From: Aurantiochytrium sp. KH105
Taxonomy: Eukaryota > Sar > Bigyra > Thraustochytrida > Thraustochytriidae
Direction: 5' to 3'
Length of the DNA stretch: 64,000 nt
Assembly (NCBI GenBank): GCA_003116975.1
Contig: BGKB01000027.1
Coordinates: 186,001-250,000 of the forward strand
Positions 21,263-31,724 of the stretch are shown here, in pieces. Within the stretch, counting starts at the first letter, position 1. Each line of letters opens with the position of its first letter. The notes below the pieces were generated by a model. The model ran no database searches and was not told the DNA's origin. It worked only from the letters and a program-made list of their open reading frames with translations. The translations under genes were made by a program, and so were the position numbers.

Positions 21263-22507
21263 CTACCTTGTGCTGACCTGACTCGGATTGTAGTTGCTGT
21301 AAGACTTCTTCTCGACGGTGGGCACGTTCTTTTTAATCCATGTGTGGTTCGGCACCTCGGTGAGCGGCATCCGATCGTCGGGTTTCTTTTTCAGCAAGCG
21401 TGACACAAAGTCGCGCGCATCCTGAGAAAAGTGTGCAGGAAAGGTGTAGCGTACTGCAAGGATGAGTTGAAAGGTGGCCTCCTGGCCTTCGGTCTCAAAT
21501 GGAGGCGTGCCGGCCATGAACTCGTAGGCAAGAACGCCAAGGCTCCAGTTGTCGACCTTGGCATCGTAAGATGAGCGCTCGACCATTTCTGGCGGCAAAT
21601 AGTCGAGCGTACCACACATGGTGTCGCGACGGCTTGCAGAGTGTGTGGACCAGCCAAAGTCGGCAATCTTGATCTCGTCATTATGCGTGAGGAGAAGATT
21701 TTCGGGTTTGATGTCGCGATGAATGACATTTTTACTGTGGCAGTATGCGAGAGCGCAGGCGATTTGTTTAATGTACTGGGCGGCGCGGCGTTCACGAAAG
21801 CGGCCCTTGCGCTGGAGCTCCTTGTACACCTCGCCGCGGGCCACGTACTCGAGGACGAGATAGATGCGCCTCTCGTCATAAAAGTACGTGTAGAGACGAA
21901 GGACGTTCTTGTGACGAAGGTGTGCCTGGATCTCGATCTCGCGCCGTAGCTGGTGCTCGACGTTGTTTTTCTTGAGCTGTTGTTTTTTCAAAACCTTGAT
22001 GGCGACAATGTACTCTTGTTTTCGCTCGCGTGCGAGGTAGACGTTGCCAAACTTTCCACTACCAAGCTTGCGTCCGATATCAAAGTGGTTGAGCGTCCAC
22101 CTCGAGCTGTTGGTCTCTTCAAAGGGGTCCACGGGCATGAGGCTCTCGCGTGGCTTCTTGCTGCGCACAGCGCGCTCGCTCGGGTCCTTGCTCTCGACTA
22201 CGACGTCGCTGATGCTCTTATCGCCACCGAGCTGGGGCTTGTTCTTGCCCAAGAGGCCATTCGAGTGACTGGCCATGCTCGTCGCTTTCGCGCCGGCGTG
22301 GTTTTGAGGAATGCGCATTGCGCCGCCCATTTTCGTCATGCGTTGCCGAGCCCCATCGATATCCTTGTTGATGCCCGTGGCATTGCCGTTGCTGTTAGCG
22401 CTGCTGCTGCTGCTGCTGCTGGAACTGCTGCTACTGTAGTTGCTCCTATCGTTCTCTTTGAGGCCGTTGCCCAGGCCACGAAAGTCCATTGTGTTCGCGT
22501 TCGTCAC
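21263..22507 (-). CDS. Aurora-family kinase 4 (most canonical)
   Basis: This 414-residue protein has a ~140-residue Ser/Asn-rich head with a poly-Ser run and a kinase domain very close to metazoan and fungal Auroras: [51 protein letters not shown]. The Aurora A/B discriminating residue is Thr (RLYTYF). After the kinase domain is a ~20-residue Ser/Tyr-rich tail. It converges on kinase 3. The first ATG (22507) and an internal one six codons later are both possible starts. Single exon. Confidence 0.92.
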   Translation of the reverse strand: MTNANTMDFRGLGNGLKENDRSNYSSSSSSSSSSSSANSNGNATGINKDIDGARQRMTKMGGAMRIPQNHAGAKATSMASHSNGLLGKNKPQLGGDKSISDVVVESKDPSERAVRSKKPRESLMPVDPFEETNSSRWTLNHFDIGRKLGSGKFGNVYLARERKQEYIVAIKVLKKQQLKKNNVEHQLRREIEIQAHLRHKNVLRLYTYFYDERRIYLVLEYVARGEVYKELQRKGRFRERRAAQYIKQIACALAYCHSKNVIHRDIKPENLLLTHNDEIKIADFGWSTHSASRRDTMCGTLDYLPPEMVERSSYDAKVDNWSLGVLAYEFMAGTPPFETEGQEATFQLILAVRYTFPAHFSQDARDFVSRLLKKKPDDRMPLTEVPNHTWIKKNVPTVEKKSYSNYNPSQVSTR

Positions 22508-22927
22508 ACAAACGCAAGTTCGTGCGTACGTGCGTGCGGAGAAGGCCTAACCGAGCGTGCTCGCTCTCTCGCTCACCCGCTCGCTCGCCTTTGGGTCTTT
22601 GCGGACGATCTGTCCCGAGCAAATAAGCAAGAACAGCCAGCCAGATCAAAGACCCAAGAAAGTCCGCGCGCGCAGCCTTCCCTTCCCTTCCCCGCCTCGA
22701 AGCAAGACGCACGCGCTTCTGCGCGCAGCCGAGCAAACGCGCCGTCCAAGCCAGCCCGTGCGCTCGAGGTCTGCGCGCTGCTTGCTTTGCGCAATGAAAG
22801 TTGACTTGGCTGGGCTCGGCCGTTTCACGCCCCGTGACACTTGGTCTCGGTCCCTCGTGGTCTCTATCAATTATGGCGAGGGCGCCGCGCCGCGACCGCG
22901 TTGGAAACCATCTTAGGAGCAGAACAA
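22508..22927. other. Divergent spacer
   Basis: 420 bases between kinase 4 and the broken locus to its right. The composition is GC-rich with CGTGCG-type short repeats around 22515-22570. Nothing else is supported. Confidence 0.35.
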
Positions 22928-24681
22928 ATGAATGAGCATGCGGATGGAGAGGATAGCACGCTTGTTATGGCACTTGAGCTGGCTCCGCTTGACGATGTCA
23001 TAGGACAGCCATTCACGATCGACATGAGCGAAATTGCCGTGTGCAACGGGCGATGAAGACGATCTGCAAGGTTTGCGGCCATGTGACTCGAATGTGTCTT
23101 GCAGAAGACGAAAATGGTAAGCCTATGCGCGAAAGGTGTCGCACAGCGACTGCGATCGCTTCCCAGCACCACTGGATCAAGCACATGGCCAATGGTTACA
23201 TTCTGCAGCATACTATGGACATGATTTCAATTGAACTTCTCGACGTGTACGAAGATCACTTCGCGAAAACTGTTGGTTCAAAGTTGGAGAACTTGACTAC
23301 CAAGCGCGAGACCCGATAGAGTCATCTTGGCTCATGAGCACAAGTCCCCTTTCAGGTTCCCTTACAAAGCAACGTTTGACGAGATGCTGAACGATGCGGT
23401 CGACTTTCTCGCTGATGAGGATCCACATTTTGATGAGGACGAGGAATATTCTCAGCACGCCACGTGGATGATCGCCAACCGTCTGCATCAGTACTATGCC
23501 GAACACGGCCTCGTGGGCTTTTCTGAAAGTGTTGCCCGCGACTCCAGCATTCCGGCAGGTAGGAAAATCACCCTCCTCTACCCGATTCGTCAGGTCTACG
23601 CATACATGTTGCGAACCTTTTGCCGCTTTGGTGTCCTCAGCACTACGAACATCACCTGGTTTAGTTAGAGCCGGACAATACCCTGAAAATCACCAATGGT
23701 TACGACTGTACCGGCAACACCGAAGCTATGAATCCGAAGTATGCCTACTTCCGACTTCTTCTCAAGGCTTCGAAAGGTTCTCGTCTTACATTGGACAGCA
23801 CAATCCTCGATCGCCTGGGGCGAAACGCAAACCTCAACGTCGTGGGGTCTCCGTGGAGAGCGGTTTTTGATCGGATTGTCGCAGCTAGCGCCGGTACCGC
23901 ACCTGGCTCAGGAGCAGGAGCAGGTGCAGGAGCAGGAGCAGGTGCAAGCGTAGAAGGGGCAACTACTACCTCTCGCCAGGTCTCAGCGGGACAGCCAGGT
24001 AGTGTGGCAGCAGACGTGTCTGGTGGTGGTGCGGCGGGACCAGCACCATCTGATGGCAGCGACGAAGCGCGGCTGAATTTTCTCCGCCAGACACTACCTC
24101 TGGACCAGTCGGTCTTCCCATACTATGGGGGTATGAAGGATCTCCTCTGGGAGGATTCGGACGCGTACGTCCATCTCATGTCCGTCAACTCCGGGGGCCT
24201 GGAGCAGCTGATCGCTGTGAAAACGCCTGAAGTCGACCCTTACCGTGAGCGAGATGACGAAACCGAACAAGAAGAGATGAGGCTTCTTCAAGCTTTCACG
24301 AACGAGATTGAGGTGTACGAGACTCTTCGACCGCTCTGGGGATCGCGTTTCGTGCCTTGGTTTCTCTATGGAGGTCGCCACCTCTTTTCGGACTTTATTG
24401 TCGCAACAACGTGGGAGGGCAAGTCGCTGAAAAGTCACTTTAGGAAACCCAGCCAATACACGAAGGCCGTGGTGGACAAGGCGCAGGAGACTCTTCTCAT
24501 GGTGCATGGGCTAGGTGTCGCTCTTCGCGTGGACGAGCCGGAAGACCTGGCCTCCACTTTCGTCATGGACGACCACGGGGAAGTTCGTCTGACTCGTTTC
24601 AGGAACGCCACCATCAAAGCAACGCCTGTCGAGCTTGCGCAAGACATCCAATATTTCAATGAGCACTTTATACTAGAATAG
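22928..24681 (+). pseudogene. Frame-broken gene ending in a degenerate kinase-like domain
   Basis: Four consecutive coding-like segments (about 22928-23053, 23041-23316, 23306-23665 and 23670-24681) lie on one strand but alternate between two frames. At each junction the open frames overlap by a few to some tens of bases, as single-base indels would leave, and no intron-sized gap separates them. The last segment (318 residues) has a Gly/Ala repeat, then a kinase-fold pattern: a beta-3-like LIAVKT, a helix-C-like EIEVYETL, a hinge, and a catalytic-loop region reading HGLGVALRVDEPEDL with no HRD Asn and no DFG. The N-terminal segments include a Cys/His cluster (CKVCGHVTRMC). The locus looks like a decayed pseudokinase or effector-like gene, or a live gene with assembly errors. 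Confidence 0.55.
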
Positions 24682-24769
24682 TGTGACCGCACAAGCAGTC
24701 ATGCAGGCATGTAATTAATGAACAAATCAAGCTCTGAAATAATTGCATTCTTTTTGGAAGCTAGATTAA

Positions 24770-24954
24770 TTAGATGTCGACTTTCTCCTCGGTGAATGCA
24801 GACATCTTCTTGAGTTCACGAAGCGTCTTTTGCGTCGCTTCGAAATGAGTGTAGATCTGCTTGACGCAAGTGCACTTTTTCCTTTTTGCCACTTTTTCGT
24901 CCGTGGGAGGAGGCGGAGCTGACTCGTTCCAATCGGGCCAGCTCGAGGTGGTCT

Positions 24955-24993
<39 letters not shown>

Positions 24994-25449
24994 ATTCTTT
25001 AACCATCTCACTGCAGTGTCTCGTAGAATGTCTTGTTCCTCCAAGTATCAATCCCCCATTCGGAGGTCGGACGCTTCAAGCTCAAGATCCTCTCTAGCTT
25101 ACTTCTCCTGCTCGTATCGCTTAATGTGCACCGCAATTCTTTCCAGGGTGAATCTTTTGCTGCAGTTTGCGCGCTCCGCCAGGGCCTCCTCCATGCGCTT
25201 TTCGAGATGCTTGTTTTGGTCTCGCAAAGACGCGACCTCTTCTCTCATATTGCTGAGCTCCGAATTGAGCTCAGTTTGTCTTTGTTTAGCCGCCCGGCGC
25301 CGTCCTCTGCTTTCCAGCTTTTTCGCTCTCTTCTTCTCGGGGGATGAGAGGGAGAGGGCGTCCCGGTCTAGCTTGCGTTTCCTGGAGCTTGGGCGAAGAT
25401 CGTAGCCACCACATTCTACTCGCGCCTCCTGTTCATGCCCTGGCTGGCT
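24770..25449 (-). CDS. bZIP transcription factor, spliced, 5' end unresolved
   Basis: Minus-strand exon ~25449-25103 encodes a basic leucine zipper. The basic region is ESRGRRRAAKQRQ, followed by heptads with Leu/Met at the d positions and the classical Asn at one a position (SLRDQNKHLEKRM). The exon can end at a GTAAGC donor (intron 25102-24942), and a last exon 24941-24770 continues in frame to a TAA. Without splicing the protein stops at 25099. The Asn of the usual bZIP basic motif is replaced by Gly, so DNA specificity may differ. The frame opens after a TAG at 25452-25450 with no ATG, so an upstream exon must exist; a candidate ATG lies at 25858-25856. The final exon is Lys- and Cys-containing with no recognised domain. 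Confidence 0.55.
24956..24994. repeat. (TTG)n microsatellite in proposed bZIP intron
   Basis: About 13 TTG units, interrupted once near the right end. In the spliced bZIP model it lies inside the intron close to the acceptor. In an alternative frame it would encode an Asn run. Confidence 0.8.
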
Positions 25450-26511
25450 CTATCCACAACGTCCTCATTCCTGGAGAGGAGCGACGGCGGTAGCGGACTC
25501 CGAGCACGGTTGTTGATGAGGTGGGCATCCAATTGTTGTGAAGCGGTGCATGGGAAAAACACATGGATCGAAGATTGTAAACAAAAATGTAAAAGATGAG
25601 TGCATGCTGGAGCATTCATTTATTCATACATGCATGCATTCATTCACTTGACGGACGAAATGCACGTGTGCGATCTGCGACAAACCCGCTGGAACCTCTG
25701 TCAAGGCGTGAGGAACGCATGCATGGCCACTTTTCGGCTTGGGCGAGTGGGGTCATGCGGGGATCTCTCCCGAGTCCCAGGGACGAACGTCAGCTCTTTT
25801 GACCTGGCCAAGATTCCGCCGACGCCGACGCATTGCGCTCGCATACCGGGGTCGCCATTTATATCCTCCGAAACTAGGAATTGTCAAACCAAGTTCTTCC
25901 CGCCCCATCTCCACAGCACACCCATGCTTGCTCGCCACGCTCTCGAGGCCCGAAATTCCTCGACCCGCCGGCAATCCCCCGTCCATACCCAAACCCATCA
26001 ATGCGGGCCAGCGAAGCCGTTGCAGTCCGGCGTGCGTAGACCACATCGCGGCACGGAGCCTGAAGCTGCAGCTGCTGCTGGTCCCTGTGCAAAAGCGCAA
26101 ACAGCGCTCTCACAATCCATGATGGGGTTCCGGAGTTCTTCGGTGGCGCGGCAGTCCTAGGTTTTCTCTCAGCGCGCCGCTAGTCTCCAAGGCAGGCCTC
26201 GCTGGCGCCTAGGTCTGCTTCTACCACGTCTACAATACGCTGCGCGAGAGCCGTATCCTCGTCAACGCAGGCGCAGTTGCGCGCTCGCACAAGCGCAGAC
26301 CCGCTGCGCAGGACTTGCGCAGCTCCGAGACCGGGGAGCGCGGCGGCAGCAGCGTTCCAGCAGCGGCGCCCCGGAGAGTGCGCGCGGAGGAGGCGACCCA
26401 GGCCGCGCGAGCTGCAGACCGGAAATTGACCGCGACGAGAGCACGAGCGAGAGCTTCTCCGTCCCGGCGCAGGCGAGGCCGAGACGCGCACGACCGCGCG
26501 GCGCGGACAGG
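25450..26511. other. Spacer between the bZIP gene and copine
   Basis: This ~1.06 kb probably holds the missing 5' exon(s) of the bZIP gene (minus strand, candidate ATG at 25858-25856 followed by possible GT donors) and the copine promoter. A CATGCATG-rich stretch lies at ~25618-25650. Long frames on both strands lack recognisable composition, so I do not call them. Confidence 0.35.
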
Positions 26512-28317
26512 ATGCAGGTGCCCATGGCGCAGGTGCTGGACCCGGGTGCAGGGAGCCTGAGCTCGCAGGTGGAGCTCTTTGTCAGCTGCCGCGAGCTCAA
26601 GAATATGGACCTTTTGTCCAAGAGCGACCCCTTTGTAGTGGTCTACGCGCGGGAACGCAACGACGTGCCGTGGAAGGAGTACTACCGAAGCAAGACGATC
26701 TGGGACAACTTGAATCCTGACTTTCCTGACCAGATTCTCCTCAAGTACCAGTTCGAGGTGCAACAGTACCTTCGCTTCGAAATCTATGATCGCGATGCCG
26801 AGGACGAGGATCTTTCCAAGCACGACTTCATCGGAGCAGCCAACACGACGCTCGCGTCGATCATGGGCGGACGAGGATCCGTGTGGAGCAGTGATCTGAC
26901 GAACTCCAAGACCGGTAGACCGGGCTCCGGCAAAGCTCCTGGCAAGATCATTGTGCGAGGCGAGGAGGTCGCCTCGTGCAAGGATGTGGCCGAACTACAA
27001 TTCATGGCAAGAAATCTTGATCGCAAGGACTGGTTCGGTTTCGGACGCTCGGACCCTTTCATTACGATTTCGCGCTCGCGGGAAGACGGCAACTTTGTCA
27101 AAGTCTGGGAAAGTGAGCACATTCTCAAGGAGCTGAATCCCGTATGGAAGCCTGTCACGCTGCCTGTCCAAGTACTGTGCAATGGTGATCTTGACCGTCC
27201 GCTCAAGATTAGCGTTTTTGACTGGAACTCGAACGGAACGCATGTACTCATCGGCGAGTTCTCGGCATCAATGCGCGATCTACAGCCCGGCAAGTCCTTT
27301 ACTCTTGAAGACCCGGAACAACGCAGGAAGAAGGGGAAAAAGTATAAAGGCTCGGGGATGTTCACCGTGCGACATGCGGCGATCCAGAAGCGATTCAGCT
27401 TCCTGGACTACATTCGCGGGGGGTGCGAGTTAAATCTGATGATAGGCATCGACTTTACAGCTTCGAACGGCGCAGTGAGCACGCCGCAATCGCTTCACTA
27501 CCAAGGAGCCTCGCTCTCGCAGAGCATGCGCAATGTGGACGATTTGAACGAGTACCAACGCGTCATCGTTTCCGTGGGTGAGATTCTTCAAGATTACGAC
27601 ACGGACGGCAAGATTCCAGTCTACGGATTTGGCGGCGCCGTTTCGGGTCAGGTGCAGCATTGTTTCCCGCTCACCTTTGACGACTCATACCCTGAAGTTA
27701 CAGGGATCGAGGGCGTAATGACAGCGTACAAGAACGCATTTGATGTGGTTTCTTTGCATGGACCGACCCTCTTTACGCCGCTTCTGAGGTGTGCCAATGG
27801 ATACGCCCGCGAGCATTGCACGCAGGCGAAGCAGAGTTACACGGTGCTGCTCATCATTACCGACGGCGTCATCAACGATATGAGTTCCGCCATTGAGCAA
27901 ATTGTCTATGGATCGGAGCTTCCGTTGTCGATTGTGATCGTGGGCGTGGGCGCGGCCGATTTCACCAACATGGAGACGCTCGACGCCGACGACGAGCCCT
28001 TGCGCGCTGATGGGCGCACAATGAAGCGCGACATTGTGCAGTTCGTGCCGTTCCGCAAGTTTTACAATCAGCATTACACGGCCTTGGCGCGCGAGGTGCT
28101 GGCCGAGATCCCGGAGCAGCTCGTCTCGTACATGTCATCGCACGGTATTCGCCCCAACCCGCCCATGGAGCCATCACGTCGGCATCTCGCCGTCGAGCGC
28201 TCGCAACGCATGATCAATGGCGGCACGCAGGACGATGCATCTGTCTCGGATGCACCGTACGCGCTTCCGGTACCTGCCCCCGACTCCACGGCGCCCTCAG
28301 CGCCTTACCAATTATAA
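26512..28317 (+). CDS. Copine (two C2 domains plus vWA)
   Basis: A 601-residue copine. C2A (~12-140) and C2B (~155-290) both retain aspartates expected for calcium binding (for example KSDPF in C2A and RSDPFITISRS in C2B). The copine-type vWA domain follows (~300-545) with the starting strand LMIGIDFTASNG, where the MIDAS motif DxTxS is DFTAS. A Pro-rich tail ends the protein. Copines bind phospholipid membranes in a calcium-dependent way and recruit partners through the vWA domain. Family length is ~530-600, so this is complete. The ATG at 26512 is close to C2A, and a second ATG four codons on is equally possible. Single exon. Confidence 0.95.
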   Translation: MQVPMAQVLDPGAGSLSSQVELFVSCRELKNMDLLSKSDPFVVVYARERNDVPWKEYYRSKTIWDNLNPDFPDQILLKYQFEVQQYLRFEIYDRDAEDEDLSKHDFIGAANTTLASIMGGRGSVWSSDLTNSKTGRPGSGKAPGKIIVRGEEVASCKDVAELQFMARNLDRKDWFGFGRSDPFITISRSREDGNFVKVWESEHILKELNPVWKPVTLPVQVLCNGDLDRPLKISVFDWNSNGTHVLIGEFSASMRDLQPGKSFTLEDPEQRRKKGKKYKGSGMFTVRHAAIQKRFSFLDYIRGGCELNLMIGIDFTASNGAVSTPQSLHYQGASLSQSMRNVDDLNEYQRVIVSVGEILQDYDTDGKIPVYGFGGAVSGQVQHCFPLTFDDSYPEVTGIEGVMTAYKNAFDVVSLHGPTLFTPLLRCANGYAREHCTQAKQSYTVLLIITDGVINDMSSAIEQIVYGSELPLSIVIVGVGAADFTNMETLDADDEPLRADGRTMKRDIVQFVPFRKFYNQHYTALAREVLAEIPEQLVSYMSSHGIRPNPPMEPSRRHLAVERSQRMINGGTQDDASVSDAPYALPVPAPDSTAPSAPYQL

Positions 28318-28347
28318 TCACTCCTATTTCCAATAGCAGATCTTCTG

Positions 28348-28382
<35 letters not shown>

Positions 28383-29183
28383 CACTCACTCAAGAGAAGG
28401 TGGCACGTATCGGGCTCGGGACTTGAGCTCCCGTGACCGCGGCCCGCGTCCCTCCTCCCGGCCGCCTCGGCTTGCCTTGCCTCTTGCCTTGCCATTTTCT
28501 TCAAGACTTGGCGCGACTCGAGTCGACTTGCCAAAGCTCGGCCGGCCGGCCGGCGCGTGCTCAAGGATTCGATGACGTCGCCGACCGCCGGGGACCTCTG
28601 GCCGTCCGTGCGAGCGTGCGTTTACTTTACGTCAAAATGGTGAGCTCCGCACGTGCGCTCCTGCTGGAGGGGCTGCAGCTCGCGCTTCACCAGCATCATC
28701 TTGTCGCCGCCATCGCCATCCGCTCCTCGGCCGTCCGGCCGTCCGCCTCCTCCTCCTCCTCGTTCTCCACCCTCTCGCTCCGGCTTGCGATGTGCGCCTT
28801 GGCCTCTCGGCGCGAGCGCGCGACTCGCCGAGCGCGCTCGAGGACGCGCGGCACGCGCCTCCAGGATCCTGGAGATCCCTTCTCCATCTGCCATGGCTGA
28901 AAGCAGGAAATAAAGCAGGAGGGAAAGAAGGGAAAGAAGACGGCCGGTTCACAGGTGTGGGCGCGCACACCCCGGTCTCTTCTTCCAAGGCCTCGCGGCG
29001 CGGCGGAAACTCGAGGCCCGGAATCCGAGCGCTAGGCACCGCGAGGGGCGCGGCGACCGACATTGATCAGCCAGATAGCAGGAGCGAGCGAGCGAGGGGC
29101 GCTGCGACGCGCGGGCTGGAGCAGAGCAGGAGGGTAGGTAGCGCGGAGCGGAGCGAGGCAAACCTGCAACCAGCAAACACGAA
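28318..29183. other. Spacer with (CT)n and coding-like minus-strand fragments
   Basis: An uninterrupted (CT)n tract at ~28351-28379 directly follows the copine gene. On the minus strand between ~28620 and 28970, frames rich in Glu, Arg and Ala with high GC at third positions suggest an exon or two of an unresolved small gene, but start, stop and splice sites do not fit one model. An ATG in good context at 28636 on the plus strand opens an 88-codon frame of presequence-like composition. I call neither. Confidence 0.3.
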
Positions 29184-29960
29184 ATGGGAAAGAAATCCAG
29201 CAAGCTTGCAAAGCAGAGCAAGGCCGAGCAGGCGCGTCTCGCGGAGCAAGCCCGTAAGGCAGAAGAGGAGGAGGCCAAGCAGGAGCAGCAGCGAGAGCTT
29301 GAGAAGAAGGAGGAGCAAAAGGTCGCGGAGTCCAAGGAGACCAAGGAAGACGCACCCAAGAAGATGACGGCCAAGATCGGTATCGTGTACTACTCCATGT
29401 ACGGCCATGTGCTCTCGCTCGCGGAGACCATGCGCGACGTCTTCGAGGAGCAGGGCTGCGAGGTCCTCCTCATGCAGGTCCCGGAGACCCTCCCGGAGGA
29501 GGTCCTCAAGAAGATGGGCGCCCCGCCCAAGGCCGATCACCCGATCGCGACTCCCCAGGACCTGGCGAGCTGCGATGGCCTCATGTTCGGCATCCCCACC
29601 CGCTTTGGCATGGCCGCCGCGCAGATGAAGACCTTTATGGACTCGACCGGCCAGCTCTGGGGCGAGCAGGCGCTCTCTGGCATCCCTGCTGGCGTCTTCT
29701 TCGCCACGGGTACCCAGGGTGGTGGCCAGGAGACCACCGCGCTCACCTTTGTTACACAGCTTACTCACCACGGCATGATCTTTGTGCCCCTTGGTTACTC
29801 GAGTGAGTTGCAAAAGGACATGAAGGAGATCCACGGCGGTTCGCCTTATGGCGCCGGTACATACGGTATCGAGAACACGCCTACGGAGCTCGAGAAGGAG
29901 ATTGCATCTGCCCAGGCCGAGCGCATGGCCTCCATTGTCAAGCGTCTCGCTGGTGTGTAA
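29184..29960 (+). CDS. WrbA-type NAD(P)H:quinone oxidoreductase with charged N-terminal extension
   Basis: 258 residues. From ~62 on it is a complete WrbA flavodoxin-fold quinone reductase: FMN-phosphate loop YYSMYGHV, GIPTRFGM, the TGTQGGGQETT flavin loop, HHGMIFVPLGY and GGSPYGAGT. The family reduces quinones by two electrons using NAD(P)H and protects against redox cycling. Unlike its two paralogs in this window, it has ~60 extra residues rich in Lys, Glu and Ala (predicted helix) preceded by MGKKSSK, which fits an N-myristoylation plus basic-patch membrane signal. The extension is read from an ATG in good context (ACGAAATGGG). The internal Met just before the flavodoxin fold would give the usual ~200 residues. 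Confidence 0.92.
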   Translation: MGKKSSKLAKQSKAEQARLAEQARKAEEEEAKQEQQRELEKKEEQKVAESKETKEDAPKKMTAKIGIVYYSMYGHVLSLAETMRDVFEEQGCEVLLMQVPETLPEEVLKKMGAPPKADHPIATPQDLASCDGLMFGIPTRFGMAAAQMKTFMDSTGQLWGEQALSGIPAGVFFATGTQGGGQETTALTFVTQLTHHGMIFVPLGYSSELQKDMKEIHGGSPYGAGTYGIENTPTELEKEIASAQAERMASIVKRLAGV

Positions 29961-31724
29961 TAATTCATAATGATACGGATACTCTTTTTCATTTCGAGTG
30001 TTTTTCCTTGCAACGAGAGCAAATAATTATTATATGTCAACAACAAGCGCAAAACCACAACATGAAGAGGCCTAACGTATACAGTGAACAAGGAATCCAC
30101 CCCACCCTTCAAAGAATGATAAGTCAGCGAGTCTGCAGTGTGACATTAGATTCGTGGCCACTGGAGTGAGCTCTGTTCCGTTCGCAGCTATCGAGAAAAG
30201 TATGGCCGACCGCTAGATGCGCGCTTGGCAACACCAAAGGCTTCACCCATCCTCAAACGCACGCTCGCGCCTCACACTCAATCTCTTGACAAAAGTAAAG
30301 TCGATCAAATGGGGGAAGCGACGCAAGTGAAAGTCAGTGCCGATCATATGAGCATATCTTGACACACAAGAAGCCTCGGAAGTTTGATTCCAAAAGCTGT
30401 TGCGGAAGCAAAATCGTCGCATCAATCGGATCCCGAGCATGGTGTTTCCGAGTTCGAAACGAAACGATCTATCGCGATGAGTCCGTATAGATTCATCGCA
30501 GAACTCCCCTTCCTCCCTTACACGACCGCGGCATCGATGCTACACGTCGCCAGAAAACGAGTGAGTTCTTCGCACTTACGTCCGTCGGGCTCCGCACGGA
30601 GGATTTCCGAAGAAGACGGGGGTGGTCAACCGGCGATTGATCCACGACTGACCCATCTTCCACCTCGAGATGCTTCGCTCGACCGGCACCGGCCCGAAGA
30701 AACCGTGCTGTTCCTAGAGCTCTTCGGTTCCTTGGCATGCCAGCCATGCCAACGGTCGTTTCTTCCCTGCTCTTCATCATCATCATCTTCTTCTTCTTGT
30801 TCTTGGGCCGCATCTCTCCCTCGCGACGCCAACAACCTTACATGCTTCCTCCGCCGTTCGCTTCCCGCCACTTCGTCCGCTTCCCGCCAGCTCAAACTCA
30901 CTGTCAGGCCGAGTCCTTCGTCCTCGGTCTCCTTCTACACGAACCCGACGTGCCGGCCACCTTCAGCCAGAATCCTCAACACCACCATCGCGACGACGTC
31001 ACCGGTGAATCGGAGAAACCTTCACCCTTTCGCTGCGCCCAGTGGTGCCAGAGGCGGAAACTGCGCTTCCCTTTCCGAGCTCGCTCCCGCAGCCTAGCTG
31101 TTCCCAGCCCGCCGACGTCCAGTGGCGCCCCCCTCGCTTCCGGGACGCCTGTTTCCGACGGCCCCCTCGGCGGTTCCCAGAGGCACGGCCCCGCCGCCAG
31201 CTCCCGCTGCCGCGACCTGTGATGGGATGTCGGCGACGACACTGGGGTCGAGATGAAGCCGCGCGAGGGCGGCGACGAGGAGAGCGTCACCGCCCCGGCC
31301 GGGAGCACGCGTGCTGGCGGTCGGCGCGTCGCATGTCGCAGTCGCGGGTGTTGATAAACAGCTTTGCGAACGCGAATGGCCATTGTGGCTTTCGAGAAGT
31401 CTTGTTCTTGCGCCGGGAAGCCTGCCTGCCGGCCGATCGCGCAGGAACGCTCGCCACAGCCAGAGACCATGAGTGGGTTGGAGTTGCCTGCAGTGGTTCA
31501 TTCGATTGTTCACTGCCGATTTGTTCACGGATTCCGCCTCGTTCCAGCGCTTCCAGGGGTCGATCAAGCGATCGATCCTGCAGCTGCTTCTCGGCCCTTG
31601 CGAGGCAGAGGCAGCAGAGGTGGCGGCAAAACCGTAACTTGGGCCTGAGAAGAAGAAGAAGAAGGAGAAGACGAGCAGCAAGAGCGGAGCAGGAGCAGCG
31701 GAAGAAAGAGAAAGACCAGGCAAG
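29961..31724. other. Long spacer between two WrbA genes
   Basis: This 1.76 kb lies between two same-strand WrbA paralogs. Near 30626-30990 the minus strand has a polar, Asp/Glu-run-containing frame broken by a single TAG, and the plus strand mirrors it as a Ser-rich frame. Neither has clear ends. A GATCGATC motif occurs at ~31569-31577, ~150 bases before the second WrbA start. No RNA gene is evident. Confidence 0.35.
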
